Below the pieces are notes generated by a model. The model searched no databases and had not been told where the DNA came from. It saw only the letters and a list, made by a program, of their open reading frames with translations. From Sphingomonas montanisoli (lineage in GTDB: Bacteria; Pseudomonadota; Alphaproteobacteria; Sphingomonadales; Sphingomonadaceae), in the NCBI RefSeq assembly GCF_008274695.1, contig NZ_VTOU01000001.1, positions 124,001-188,000 on the forward strand: 64,000 bases of DNA, read 5' to 3'. Made by a program: the position numbers and the translations under genes. Position 1 is the stretch's first letter, and each line of letters opens with the position of its first letter. Below are positions 19,151 to 27,651 of the stretch, one piece after another.

Positions 19151-21079
19151 ATGGCCCTGGTGAAGAAGGCGGCGTTAGGCAGGCGCACTGGCAAGACGCC
19201 GACGGCCCCTGTTACAAAGGTTGCGCCGACGGCAGTCAGCCCTTCGCCTCGTACGCGGACGAGAAAGGCCGCGACCGCGATAGAACGGCTCGATCAGGCC
19301 ACTCAAGAGCTGGCAAGTGGTCTGGCGCAATCTGCGTCCGCTGCCGCAGAGCTGCAACGCAATGTCGAACAGATGGCCAGCGGCGCGGAAGAAGCTGCGG
19401 GCGCCGCGCAGGAATCGCTCGGCCTGATCGGGCATTTGCGCGCCCAGTTTCGAGAGGCCAGGTCGCGCGCCGCGGCGGCGCAGAGTCAGACCGAACGTCT
19501 CGAAAGCTCGTTCGTCGAGACGGTGGCCCAGATCGACGCGTCTGTCGCCTCGATCGACCTCAATGCCAGGCGCCAGATCAACTCGGTGATGATGATTGGC
19601 CAACTCGGGGCCGCCGCAGATCGGATCGGGGCGCTCGGCGACACCGTCGTGGATCTCGCCGAACAGACCGGCATGCTTGCGCTCAATGCATCGATCGAGG
19701 CCACCCGCGCCGGTGATAGCGGACGTGGATTCGGCATCGTCGCCGACGAAGTCCGCCTGCTGGCTGAAGGATCGGAAGCGAACGCGGAGAATATCCGTCG
19801 GCTAGCGAATGGCATCGTCGAGGAGGTCCGCGCCATCGTGGGTCGCATCCAAAGTGCGAGCGACCTCGCGACAACAGAAGCGAAGAACGGCAATACGGTA
19901 AGCGCGGCATTGTCCCTGTCTCGCAACGAGCTCGGCCTGGTGCTCGATGGCGCGCGGGAGATCGCGACGGCGGCGGTCCAGGCCGAAGGAGCCGCTACCG
20001 AGGCCGAGCGTGGCGCCGAACAGGTCGCGAGCGCGGCTGAGGAGCAATCTGCGGCGGCGGCCGAAGCCCAACAGGCGATCGAACAGCAGGCGGTCTCGCT
20101 TGAAGAGAGCCAACAGACCGCGGAGGCGCTTGCGGTGCTGAGCGGCGTGCTCGGCGACGGCGGCAGCGATGCGACCGCCGTCGAGCAGGTCGCCGTGTCG
20201 GCCGAGCAACTGTCGGCGACCGTCCAGGAATTGTCGGGCGCCTCGAGCCAGATCCAGATCGCGATCGAGCAAATCGTGCGCGGCACCCAGATTCAAAGCT
20301 CCGCTACGCTCGAAGCAAGTACGGCGATGGGCCAGATAGAAACCAGCGCCGACGTCGCGCGGGATCGCGCCCAGCAAACGGTCGACCGCCTCGACATTGT
20401 GGTGGCCACCGTCACCGATGGCAGCGCGACATTGAAGGGGCTCGTCGACGGGGTCGGCGCCGCCGTCGTCGAAACCCGGTCGGTTCTGGACCTGCTCTCG
20501 GCCCTGAGCGACACAGCACGCCGTGCCGAAAAGATCACGGATGCCCTTAGTCTGGACGCGCTCCAAACCAACATGCTCGGCGTAAACGGCGCGGTCGAGG
20601 CGACGCGGGCCGGAGAAGCCGGTCAGGGCTTCGCGACCGTCACCGCCGACATCAGAAAACTCGCGCGCAATCTCGCGGCGAATGCCGAGAACGGCAAGGA
20701 TATCGTGCGCGCGATCCAGGACGGGATAGCAGGTGCCCGTCGCGATCTCGATCAGATCGCCGCGGCTGGCGAGGCGGAAAGCGCGCGCAATCAGGCACTG
20801 CTCGATCGCTTTGCCGAAATGAATGCCGAGCTTGGTAAAGTTCGCGCGGACAATCAGGTCATCCTCGATGGTACCGACGCGATACAGAGCGCCGCGCGCG
20901 AGGTTCGCAGCGGATGTGACCAGATTGCCAAAGCCGCCGAAATCGCCGCCGACGCGGCGCGCGAGGCGGGAGCTGCAGCGCAGGAGCAGGCCCAGGGTGC
21001 CGAAATGCTCGCCGCCGCGATCGAGGACATCGCCTCACTCGCGGCTTCGCTCAATGCCCAGGCGCCCAGCGCAGCATGA
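19151..21079 (+). CDS. Soluble methyl-accepting chemotaxis protein with two signalling tips
   Basis: The 642-residue receptor has no transmembrane segment. A basic low-complexity N-terminus (about residues 1-40) is followed by a very long Ala/Glu/Gln-rich helical coiled coil. Two regions match the kinase-contacting hairpin tip of receptors: about 171-195 (LALNASIEATRAGDSGRGF) and about 471-495 (NMLGVNGAVEATRAGEAG), some 300 residues apart. Each is followed by a descending helix (ADEVRLLAEGS and TADIRKLARNL). This suggests a duplicated MA signalling domain with no sensory domain. The start at 19151 has GAAGAAAG upstream, and the longer frame from 19085 lacks support. It overlaps the CheW gene by ATGA and probably signals to CheA in this operon. 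Confidence 0.88.
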   Translation: MALVKKAALGRRTGKTPTAPVTKVAPTAVSPSPRTRTRKAATAIERLDQATQELASGLAQSASAAAELQRNVEQMASGAEEAAGAAQESLGLIGHLRAQFREARSRAAAAQSQTERLESSFVETVAQIDASVASIDLNARRQINSVMMIGQLGAAADRIGALGDTVVDLAEQTGMLALNASIEATRAGDSGRGFGIVADEVRLLAEGSEANAENIRRLANGIVEEVRAIVGRIQSASDLATTEAKNGNTVSAALSLSRNELGLVLDGAREIATAAVQAEGAATEAERGAEQVASAAEEQSAAAAEAQQAIEQQAVSLEESQQTAEALAVLSGVLGDGGSDATAVEQVAVSAEQLSATVQELSGASSQIQIAIEQIVRGTQIQSSATLEASTAMGQIETSADVARDRAQQTVDRLDIVVATVTDGSATLKGLVDGVGAAVVETRSVLDLLSALSDTARRAEKITDALSLDALQTNMLGVNGAVEATRAGEAGQGFATVTADIRKLARNLAANAENGKDIVRAIQDGIAGARRDLDQIAAAGEAESARNQALLDRFAEMNAELGKVRADNQVILDGTDAIQSAAREVRSGCDQIAKAAEIAADAAREAGAAAQEQAQGAEMLAAAIEDIASLAASLNAQAPSAA

Positions 21080-22446
21080 CCGCCGCCATGCGGCGGGGGG
21101 ATGAGGCCGCAGCGCGGCTGATCGTGCACGCTGGCGCGCGGCGCTTCGCCCTGCCCGCGTCCCAGGTTCGCGAATTGGTGCGGCTACCGCGACTGACCAA
21201 GGTCCCGCTGGCATCCGCCGGGTTGCTCGGGCTCGCACAAGTCCGTGGCGAAACGCTCGCGGTCCTGTCGCCCTTGGTGCACGACGGCGCCTCGCATCAC
21301 CCCCGTCAGTTGGTCGTACTGGACGGGGCCGAGCGGATCGCGCTCGCGGTCGATATGGTCGAGCGGGTTACGCACGACGACGACAGCGCCACCACGCTCG
21401 ATATCGACGAACTGGTTCGAACCGTCAGTCCACCCCGACCGGCAGCGCGCCGCATTCTGGGTTCGGGCGCCAGGACCACAGCCAGCGCCGCACGCGATGA
21501 GCGTCTCCCACTGCTGCGGTTCACGATCAGTGATCAGCTCTTCGCCTTGCCGCTCGACGAGATTGTCGAGGTGTTGAATGTTCCGCAGGTCGCCCCCCTG
21601 CCCGGCGCCGACGATGCCGTGTTTGGATTGATCGCCTGGCGCGAGACGAGCCTCGGCGTCCTTTCGGCAGCGAGCTTGCTCGGCCTGCACCGGGCGGCAG
21701 TCACCGCGCAGAGCCGGGTGATCGTCGTTGCGCTGGGATCGCACCGGTTCGGTCTGCTCGTCGATCGAAGCGACGGCCTGCTGCGGGCCTCGTCCGACCG
21801 GATCGATCCGATACCACCGACGCTGACACGCAGTGATGCCGAGGCGCGCATTCGCGCAATCTGCCGCCCCGAAAACGGTGGTCCGCTCGTATCGATCCTC
21901 GGCGCAGATCATATACTTGCCGAAGCGCAGACAAGACGACTGTTGGTGACCGCGCAACAGTCCCATGACGCCACCGCGACGGCAGATGCATCAAACAATC
22001 GGCGTTTCATCATCGCCTGGATCGGCGAGCATCGCTTCGGCCTGCCCATCGAAGCGATCGAAAAGATCGCTCCGCGCCCAACGCTCGTAACCTCGATCCC
22101 CCGCACTCCGGCGTGGTTGACCGGGATGGCCGCGGTAAGCGGCGAACCGCTGATATTGATCGATCAGGTTCTGCGGCTGACGGATACGCCTGCAACCGGC
22201 AAGGCGCACATGATCGTCACCCAGATCGGACGGCAGCGGATCGGTTTTCTGGTCGATGAGGCGCGCAACCTGATCATCGCTCCCGCCGGCGCGCTCTCAC
22301 CCGCACCAGTGCCCGAAACACTCGCCGGCGGGATTTACGGCGACGCTCTTCACTTCGATGACGACGCCGCGCTTGTGATCATCGATCCGGTCGCGTTGAT
22401 GTCTTCGGCCGAACATGCGCTCATCGAAAGCCTCGGCAACGCATGA
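21076..22446 (+). CDS. Triple-CheW-domain chemotaxis coupling protein
   Basis: CheW proteins bridge receptors and the CheA kinase. Ordinary CheW has one domain of about 150 residues, but this 456-residue protein holds three consecutive CheW-like modules. They lie at about 13-115 (FALPASQVRELVRLP), 147-290 (LLRFTISDQLFALPLDEIVE) and 300-445 (FIIAWIGEHRFGLPIEAIE). Each shows the pattern of short strands, xxALPxxxVxE and a GL-x-x-x-R/GE turn. It is coupled to both neighbours by ATGA overlaps. Multi-CheW scaffolds are thought to alter array architecture, and here it pairs with an unusual soluble receptor. Confidence 0.85.
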   Translation: MTAAMRRGDEAAARLIVHAGARRFALPASQVRELVRLPRLTKVPLASAGLLGLAQVRGETLAVLSPLVHDGASHHPRQLVVLDGAERIALAVDMVERVTHDDDSATTLDIDELVRTVSPPRPAARRILGSGARTTASAARDERLPLLRFTISDQLFALPLDEIVEVLNVPQVAPLPGADDAVFGLIAWRETSLGVLSAASLLGLHRAAVTAQSRVIVVALGSHRFGLLVDRSDGLLRASSDRIDPIPPTLTRSDAEARIRAICRPENGGPLVSILGADHILAEAQTRRLLVTAQQSHDATATADASNNRRFIIAWIGEHRFGLPIEAIEKIAPRPTLVTSIPRTPAWLTGMAAVSGEPLILIDQVLRLTDTPATGKAHMIVTQIGRQRIGFLVDEARNLIIAPAGALSPAPVPETLAGGIYGDALHFDDDAALVIIDPVALMSSAEHALIESLGNA

Positions 22447-23549
22447 CGAAGCTGCTGATCGTCGATGACAGTCCGTTGATGCGAAGGCTGCTGACCGATA
22501 TCTTCTCCGCGGCTGGCGATTTCGAGGTGGCGGTGGCGCGCAGCGCCGACGAGGCGCTCCGCAAGCTCGCCGATGCAGCGCCTGACGTCATAACACTCGA
22601 CGTGCACATGCCAGGAATGGACGGCCTCGCCTGCCTCGATCGGATCATGATCGAGCGACCTACTCCGGTGGTGATGGTGTCATCGCTGACGGATGAAGGC
22701 GCGGAAGAAACGCTCGAAGCGTTGGCGCTTGGGGCGGTCGACTTCGTTCCCAAGCCACGTGGGGCGATCTCGCTCGAAATCGAAGAGATCGCTGCGGGCC
22801 TCGTCGCCAAGGTGCGCGCCGCGGCCGCCGCCCGCATTCCGCGCAGCACACGCCTGACCGAACGCGTCCGTCGCCGGGCCAGAAGCCCGATTGCCCGCGT
22901 TTCAGCGACCTCTCCCGCGAAGCCGGTATCGCGCCGCCCGGGAAAAGCCGGGATCGATACGGCAGGCTTGAGCGGAATCGAAGCGGTTCTTGTCGGCGTT
23001 TCGACCGGCGGCCCCCCCGCGCTGGACCGGCTGCTTCGTCCGATCCCGGCCGATTATCCGTGGCCGATAGTAATCGCGCAACATATGCCTGCCGCCTTCA
23101 CTGGTCCGCTCTCGCGTCGGCTGGACCGCACCTGCGCGCTCGTCGTCGTCGAGATCGGACAGGCCGTGCCACTCGAAGCCGGAACCGTCTATATCGGGCG
23201 CGGCGACGCCGACATTCTCTTTTCCCGGCGCGGCGGCGTGCCACATGTCATGGCGGCGCCGAGCGACACCACCCGCCTCTGGCACCCCAGCGCCGATCGG
23301 ATGGTCGAAAGCGCAAGGAGCGCATTTGCGCCCGAGGCGCTGATCGGCGTGCTGATGACGGGGATGGGCAACGACGGAGCCGCGGCAATGTCAGCCCTTC
23401 GCCGTGACGGAGGACATGTTCTCGCGCAGGATGAGGCGAGTTCGGTCGTTTGGGGTATGCCCGGTGCCCTGGTCGCCGCCGACGGCGCCGATCTTGTCCT
23501 GCCCCTTGACGAGCTGGCTTCCCAGTTGCTCGCATGGGCGCAGTCATGA
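22443..23549 (+). CDS. cheB: Chemotaxis protein-glutamate methylesterase CheB
   Basis: An N-terminal receiver domain (DDS at 9-11, phospho-acceptor Asp53 in TLDVHMPG, KPRG near 101) is joined by a basic linker to the CheB methylesterase domain. The latter has catalytic Ser in GVSTGGP, His in IAQHMPAAF and Asp in MTGMGNDGA. It demethylates or deamidates receptor glutamates to reset signalling. At 368 residues it has standard length. Start and stop overlap neighbouring genes by ATGA. Confidence 0.95.
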   Translation: MTKLLIVDDSPLMRRLLTDIFSAAGDFEVAVARSADEALRKLADAAPDVITLDVHMPGMDGLACLDRIMIERPTPVVMVSSLTDEGAEETLEALALGAVDFVPKPRGAISLEIEEIAAGLVAKVRAAAAARIPRSTRLTERVRRRARSPIARVSATSPAKPVSRRPGKAGIDTAGLSGIEAVLVGVSTGGPPALDRLLRPIPADYPWPIVIAQHMPAAFTGPLSRRLDRTCALVVVEIGQAVPLEAGTVYIGRGDADILFSRRGGVPHVMAAPSDTTRLWHPSADRMVESARSAFAPEALIGVLMTGMGNDGAAAMSALRRDGGHVLAQDEASSVVWGMPGALVAADGADLVLPLDELASQLLAWAQS

Positions 23550-24379
23550 GCGATCCCGAGATCGTCCTCACCGGCCGCTCGCTCGAGCAGATCACCGCGC
23601 TACTATACCGCACGACGGGTATGATCTTCGGGGAAAAGAAGCGCTATTATATCGAGCGCCGCGTCGCCGAGCGGATGAAGAAGACCGCGATCACGGAGAT
23701 TGCCCGCTACCTCATGCTCCTTGATCGCGATCCCTATGAGCGACAACTGCTCGTCAACGCGGTCACGATCAACGAAACCTATTTCTACCGCGAGGAGCAT
23801 CAGCTTGCCGCGCTCGCCGATGAGATATTGCCGAGGATCGTAGCGACGAAGCGCCCTGGCGATCTCGTCCGCATCTGGTCGATGCCCTGCTCGACCGGCG
23901 AAGAGGCCTATTCGATCGCGCTGTGGCTGCTTGAAAAATGGCCTTTGGTGGACGCCTATCATGTCGAGATCGTCGGCTCGGACATCGACACGCATGCCCT
24001 GGAGGCGGCCCGCGAAGGCCGCTACGGAACCCGCGCGCTTTCCAAACTGCCCGAGCCGGTGATCGCCGCCTATTTCGAACGCGAACATGCGCATCGCCGC
24101 CGGATCGTCGATGATATGCGCGAGTCCGTCCTGTTCACGCAGAGCAATCTCATCGACGCGGCTTCGGTCAAGGCACAGGGGCGCTTCGACGTGATCCTGT
24201 GCCGCAACCTCCTGATTTATTTCAACGAAGAATCGCGTGGTCAGGCTGCCGAGCACCTCCACGACGCCCTGTTGCCGGGCGGTTATCTTCTGCTCGGCCA
24301 TAGCGAGTCGATGGCGCGTATCGACGAGCGGTTCGAACTGGTTCGCTTGGACTCTGCAATCGTCTATCGTCGCCCTTGA
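23546..24379 (+). CDS. cheR: Chemotaxis protein methyltransferase CheR
   Basis: The SAM-dependent enzyme that methylates receptor glutamates. The 277-residue protein has the N-terminal helical CheR_N region, then NETYFYREEHQ, the SAM-binding SMPCSTGEEAYSIA and VILCRNLLIYF. The ATG at 23546, which overlaps the cheB stop, was chosen over one 12 nt upstream. The stop is shared with the cheA start as TGATG. No pentapeptide-binding TPR extension is present. Confidence 0.95.
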   Translation: MSDPEIVLTGRSLEQITALLYRTTGMIFGEKKRYYIERRVAERMKKTAITEIARYLMLLDRDPYERQLLVNAVTINETYFYREEHQLAALADEILPRIVATKRPGDLVRIWSMPCSTGEEAYSIALWLLEKWPLVDAYHVEIVGSDIDTHALEAAREGRYGTRALSKLPEPVIAAYFEREHAHRRRIVDDMRESVLFTQSNLIDAASVKAQGRFDVILCRNLLIYFNEESRGQAAEHLHDALLPGGYLLLGHSESMARIDERFELVRLDSAIVYRRP

Positions 24380-26319
24380 TGGACGAGCTCCTCTCCCAGT
24401 TCCTGATCGAGGGCCGCGACCTTGTCGCCGAGGCTCAGGAGGCATTGGTGGCGCTGAGCCGCGATCCTGCATCACTGGCGGCGATCGATTCGCTGTTTCG
24501 CGCAACTCATACGCTCAAGGGATCGGTCGCCCTGTTCGACATGGCCCCTGCCGAACGGCTGCTTCATGCAGCGGAAGCCCGGCTTGCGGATGTGCGCAAA
24601 GGTAAGGTTCCGCTCGATCCGGCGACACGGGATGGGCTCGTCGCAATCATCGACCAAACCGATCGCTGGATCGATGCGATGGAGACGCGCGGCGCGATCG
24701 ACAGCGACGCGGAGGCCGCAACCCACAGGCTCGTCGCGCTGTTGGACAGCACCGTAACGCCCAAGGGAGGCATTACGGATGCCGGCGAGAACGCCGAACC
24801 CGATTGGCTCACCACGTTGCGTGGCCGATCCGATTTCGCTGACGTCGACATGGCGTCCGCGCGCACGGCGTTTCGCTACACGCCCGACCCCGACTGCTTC
24901 TTTCGCGGTGAGGATCCGCTGGCGATCGTATCGGGCGTTCCCGCGTTGCTCGCGCTCGCGATCTTGCCGGCTGACGGCGCATGGCCGGCCCTTGCCGACT
25001 GCGAGCCATTTCGTTGCATAAGCATCCTCGAGGGTGTCGCCGCAGCCGATGCAGATCAGGTTCGTGCCGCCTTTCGCCTCGTTCCCGATCAGATCCGGAT
25101 TGCAGCTTTGGCGGGCGAGGCTACGGCCGTCCCAACCGATCAGGGGATACGCGCCGAACCCACGACGTCGTTACGCATCGATGCGGCGCGGCTCGACAAG
25201 CTCGCTGACCAGAGCGGTGAACTGGGCGTTGCGATCCGGGCGCTCGGCCCACTGATCGAAAAATTGCGGGCGAGCGATCCTCTGCTCGCCGCGGCATTCA
25301 CCGCCGTCGAGGACGAGATCGGCCGAACCGCCGGTGCGATACAGCGCAGTATCGCGGGCGTCCGGCTCGTCTCGCTGGAACCTGTGCTGCGCCGGCTGCC
25401 GCGATTGGCGCGTGAAGCTGCGGCGAGCATCGGCAAGACGATCCGCTTCAGCTTGGATGGTGATACCGTCCAGGTCGACAAGCAGATCGCCGACCAACTG
25501 TTCGAGCCGCTCCTCCACCTTGTCCGCAACGCGATCGATCACGGAATCGAGCCGGCCGATGTGCGCGCCGCTCAAGCGAAACCCAACGAAGGCAGGATCG
25601 CACTCTCCGTCGTGCAGGACGGCGACAGCGTGGTTCTGACCCTGACGGACGACGGCCGGGGCATCGATCCTCACGCGATCAGAACCGCCGCTGTCTCCAA
25701 AGGATTGATCGACGCGGATCGGGCCGAATCACTCGGCGATGCGGATGCGTTGCGCCTGATCTTCCTTCCCGGCTTTTCGACCGTCGCGACGGCGACCAAC
25801 CTGTCGGGCCGCGGGGTCGGGATGGATGCCGTACGCACCTCGGTCGAACGGCTGGCCGGTGCGGTGGCCATCGATAGTGTGGTCGGTGAGGGTACGACGA
25901 TCACGCTGCGCTTGCCGGCCAGCGCGATCGTCACGCCGTTGTTGATCGTTGAGGTAGGCGACCAGACGATGGGGCTGCGTCTCGACCATATCTTGGAGAC
26001 GACGCGGATAGAGGCCAGCGCGATCCAGCGCATCGGCCCTGGTCATGCTTGCGTGCTCCGCGATCAAACTGTCCCGGTGCTCGACCTGGCCGTGCTGCTC
26101 GGTCTGGGCGAAACCCAGGATGCGAAGGCCCGGCTCGTCATTACCGACGCGGGCGCAGGTCGCACCGCATTGCGGGTTGCTGGCTTCGGCGAGCGTTTCG
26201 ATGCCGTCATTCGGGAGGCAGGCGGGCTGCTGAATGCGGTTCCGTCGATAGCTGGAACGACGATGTTGGCCGACGGAAGCGTGCTGCTCGTCCTCGACTT
26301 GCCTGAGATTCTCGCATGA
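24379..26319 (+). CDS. cheA: Chemotaxis histidine kinase CheA
   Basis: Domains in order: HPt with phospho-acceptor His44 in HTLKGS; a divergent middle region (about 130-250); a dimerisation helix pair; the HATPase with LVRNAIDHGIE (N box), DDGRGID (G1), FLPGFST (F box) and GRGVGMDAVR (G2); and a C-terminal CheW-like domain. Length 646 residues. It autophosphorylates under receptor and CheW control, then phosphorylates the CheY and CheB of this operon. The ATG at 24379 was chosen over an adjacent TTG. The 3' end overlaps the STAS-like gene by ATGA. Confidence 0.95.
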   Translation: MDELLSQFLIEGRDLVAEAQEALVALSRDPASLAAIDSLFRATHTLKGSVALFDMAPAERLLHAAEARLADVRKGKVPLDPATRDGLVAIIDQTDRWIDAMETRGAIDSDAEAATHRLVALLDSTVTPKGGITDAGENAEPDWLTTLRGRSDFADVDMASARTAFRYTPDPDCFFRGEDPLAIVSGVPALLALAILPADGAWPALADCEPFRCISILEGVAAADADQVRAAFRLVPDQIRIAALAGEATAVPTDQGIRAEPTTSLRIDAARLDKLADQSGELGVAIRALGPLIEKLRASDPLLAAAFTAVEDEIGRTAGAIQRSIAGVRLVSLEPVLRRLPRLAREAAASIGKTIRFSLDGDTVQVDKQIADQLFEPLLHLVRNAIDHGIEPADVRAAQAKPNEGRIALSVVQDGDSVVLTLTDDGRGIDPHAIRTAAVSKGLIDADRAESLGDADALRLIFLPGFSTVATATNLSGRGVGMDAVRTSVERLAGAVAIDSVVGEGTTITLRLPASAIVTPLLIVEVGDQTMGLRLDHILETTRIEASAIQRIGPGHACVLRDQTVPVLDLAVLLGLGETQDAKARLVITDAGAGRTALRVAGFGERFDAVIREAGGLLNAVPSIAGTTMLADGSVLLVLDLPEILA

Positions 26320-26564
26320 ACATCGCCCTTGCGCCCGATATGATCCTGCTCAGCGGCATCGCATCGGTCGAGGATGCGGAGCCTTTGCTCGCGGCCCTCA
26401 TCGATCAACCGGGTTGCGCAATTGATGTCACCGGGCTCGATCGGGCTCATCTCGCCATAGTTCAGCTGCTCTGCGCAGCCGGTCGACCGTTGGTCAGCAA
26501 GCCAGGCGAAGGCTTTCTGCGCGATCTCCCGGCAATCGGATTGATCCAGATTAGTCCAAGATAA
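26316..26564 (+). CDS. Small STAS-like protein
   Basis: This 82-residue protein overlaps the cheA stop by ATGA. It has alternating strand and helix segments with the pattern AIDVTGLDRAHLAIVQLLCAA, which resembles the core of a STAS (sulphate transporter/anti-sigma antagonist) domain, where D-x-S/T precedes a helix. The family's usual phosphorylatable Ser in the D-S position appears replaced (LDRAHLA), so it may bind without being phosphorylated. A role beside CheA is inferred only from coupling. Confidence 0.55.
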   Translation: MNIALAPDMILLSGIASVEDAEPLLAALIDQPGCAIDVTGLDRAHLAIVQLLCAAGRPLVSKPGEGFLRDLPAIGLIQISPR

Positions 26565-26632
26565 TTCGGTACCGACCCGGTCTAATCCTCCCTATAAGCA
26601 TCGAAATCTCAGCTTTCCGTTTGGAGCCACGA

Positions 26633-27016
26633 ATGTCGGTAACCGTCCTGATCGTCGACGATAGCAAGCTCGCAAGGATCGTCGCGGCCAAGGCCCTCGC
26701 TGAACTGCAGCCCGATTGGCAGAAACTCGAAGCCGGAAGCGGCGCACAGGCCCTCGAAGTGCTCGCCGGCGCTCATGCCGACATCGCGCTCATCGATTTC
26801 AACATGAGCGAGCAGGACGGATTGGAACTTGCACGTGCTATACGCGCTGTGCGAGCCGAAATGCCTATCGCGATCATCACAGCCAACATTCAGGACGAGA
26901 TCATCGCGCAAGCCCGGGAGATCGGCGCCGCGTTCATCGCCAAGCCTGTCACCGCCGAGGGGCTGAGCCCTTTCCTGAGTGGCGCGGCGCTGAAGCTCAG
27001 GTCGATCAAAGGATGA
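26633..27016 (+). CDS. cheY: CheY-type response regulator
   Basis: A single receiver domain of 127 residues with acidic pocket DDS (9-11), phospho-acceptor Asp55 in LIDFNMS, Thr/Ser switch region IITAN and Lys in FIAKPVT. It has no output domain, so it acts by protein contact after phosphorylation by CheA. The ATG at 26633 has GGAG upstream. An approximately 70-bp gap from the preceding gene could hold a secondary promoter. Its stop overlaps the CheC-type gene by ATGA, which suggests a kinase-target/phosphatase pair. Confidence 0.9.
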   Translation: MSVTVLIVDDSKLARIVAAKALAELQPDWQKLEAGSGAQALEVLAGAHADIALIDFNMSEQDGLELARAIRAVRAEMPIAIITANIQDEIIAQAREIGAAFIAKPVTAEGLSPFLSGAALKLRSIKG

Positions 27017-27651
27017 TTCCTGATCAGATCGCGCTCGACGAGCTCGAACGAGATGCCCTGACCGAGATCGTCAACATCGGGGTCAGCCGCGCGGCGTCCT
27101 CGCTACGCAAGATGGTCGGCGACCAGGTTCTCCTGTCTGTTCCATCGATCGAGGTGGTGAACCAGAGGCGTGCCGCGCGCCTGATCTCCGAGCGCGAAAT
27201 CGTCGACCTCGTTGCGGTGCGCCAGGATTTTTCGGGCCCATTTTCGGGCCGCGCGCTTCTGATATTTCCGGAAACCAACAGCCTCGAACTGGTCCGTGCC
27301 GTAACCGGCGGCGAACTCTCGGCCGAAGAAGTGGTCGAGATGGAGCATGAAGCGCTTGCCGAGACTGGCAACGTCATCCTCAACGGCTGTCTTGCCACCA
27401 TGGCGAACATGCTCAAGCGATCGTTGACGATGACGCTTCCCGAGGTGCTTCGTGGCACCGGAGCAACGCTTTTCGAGATCGATCAGAATAGCGAGTCCGA
27501 AGGGCTTGTTCTCTTTCTCTACATCGATTTCGCGGTCCGTCAGCGGGACATTCGCGGCTATATCGCAATGCTGATGGACATTCCGTCGCTTGCCACGCTG
27601 AAGGAGTTGCTTGACGAATTCATCTTGCGCGTCGTCGGTGAGGATGGCTGA
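27013..27651 (+). CDS. cheC: CheC-type CheY-P phosphatase
   Basis: The 212-residue protein carries two copies of the CheC/CheX phosphatase signature: LTEIVNIGVSRAASSLRKM near residue 16 and MEHEALAETGNVILNGCLAT near residue 113. Each has the Glu and Asn used to hydrolyse CheY-phosphate. It would terminate signalling by the CheY encoded just upstream, with which it is translationally coupled. The C-terminal strand pattern (LFLYIDFAV) matches the family. It overlaps the downstream kinase gene by 8 nt. Confidence 0.85.
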   Translation: MIPDQIALDELERDALTEIVNIGVSRAASSLRKMVGDQVLLSVPSIEVVNQRRAARLISEREIVDLVAVRQDFSGPFSGRALLIFPETNSLELVRAVTGGELSAEEVVEMEHEALAETGNVILNGCLATMANMLKRSLTMTLPEVLRGTGATLFEIDQNSESEGLVLFLYIDFAVRQRDIRGYIAMLMDIPSLATLKELLDEFILRVVGEDG

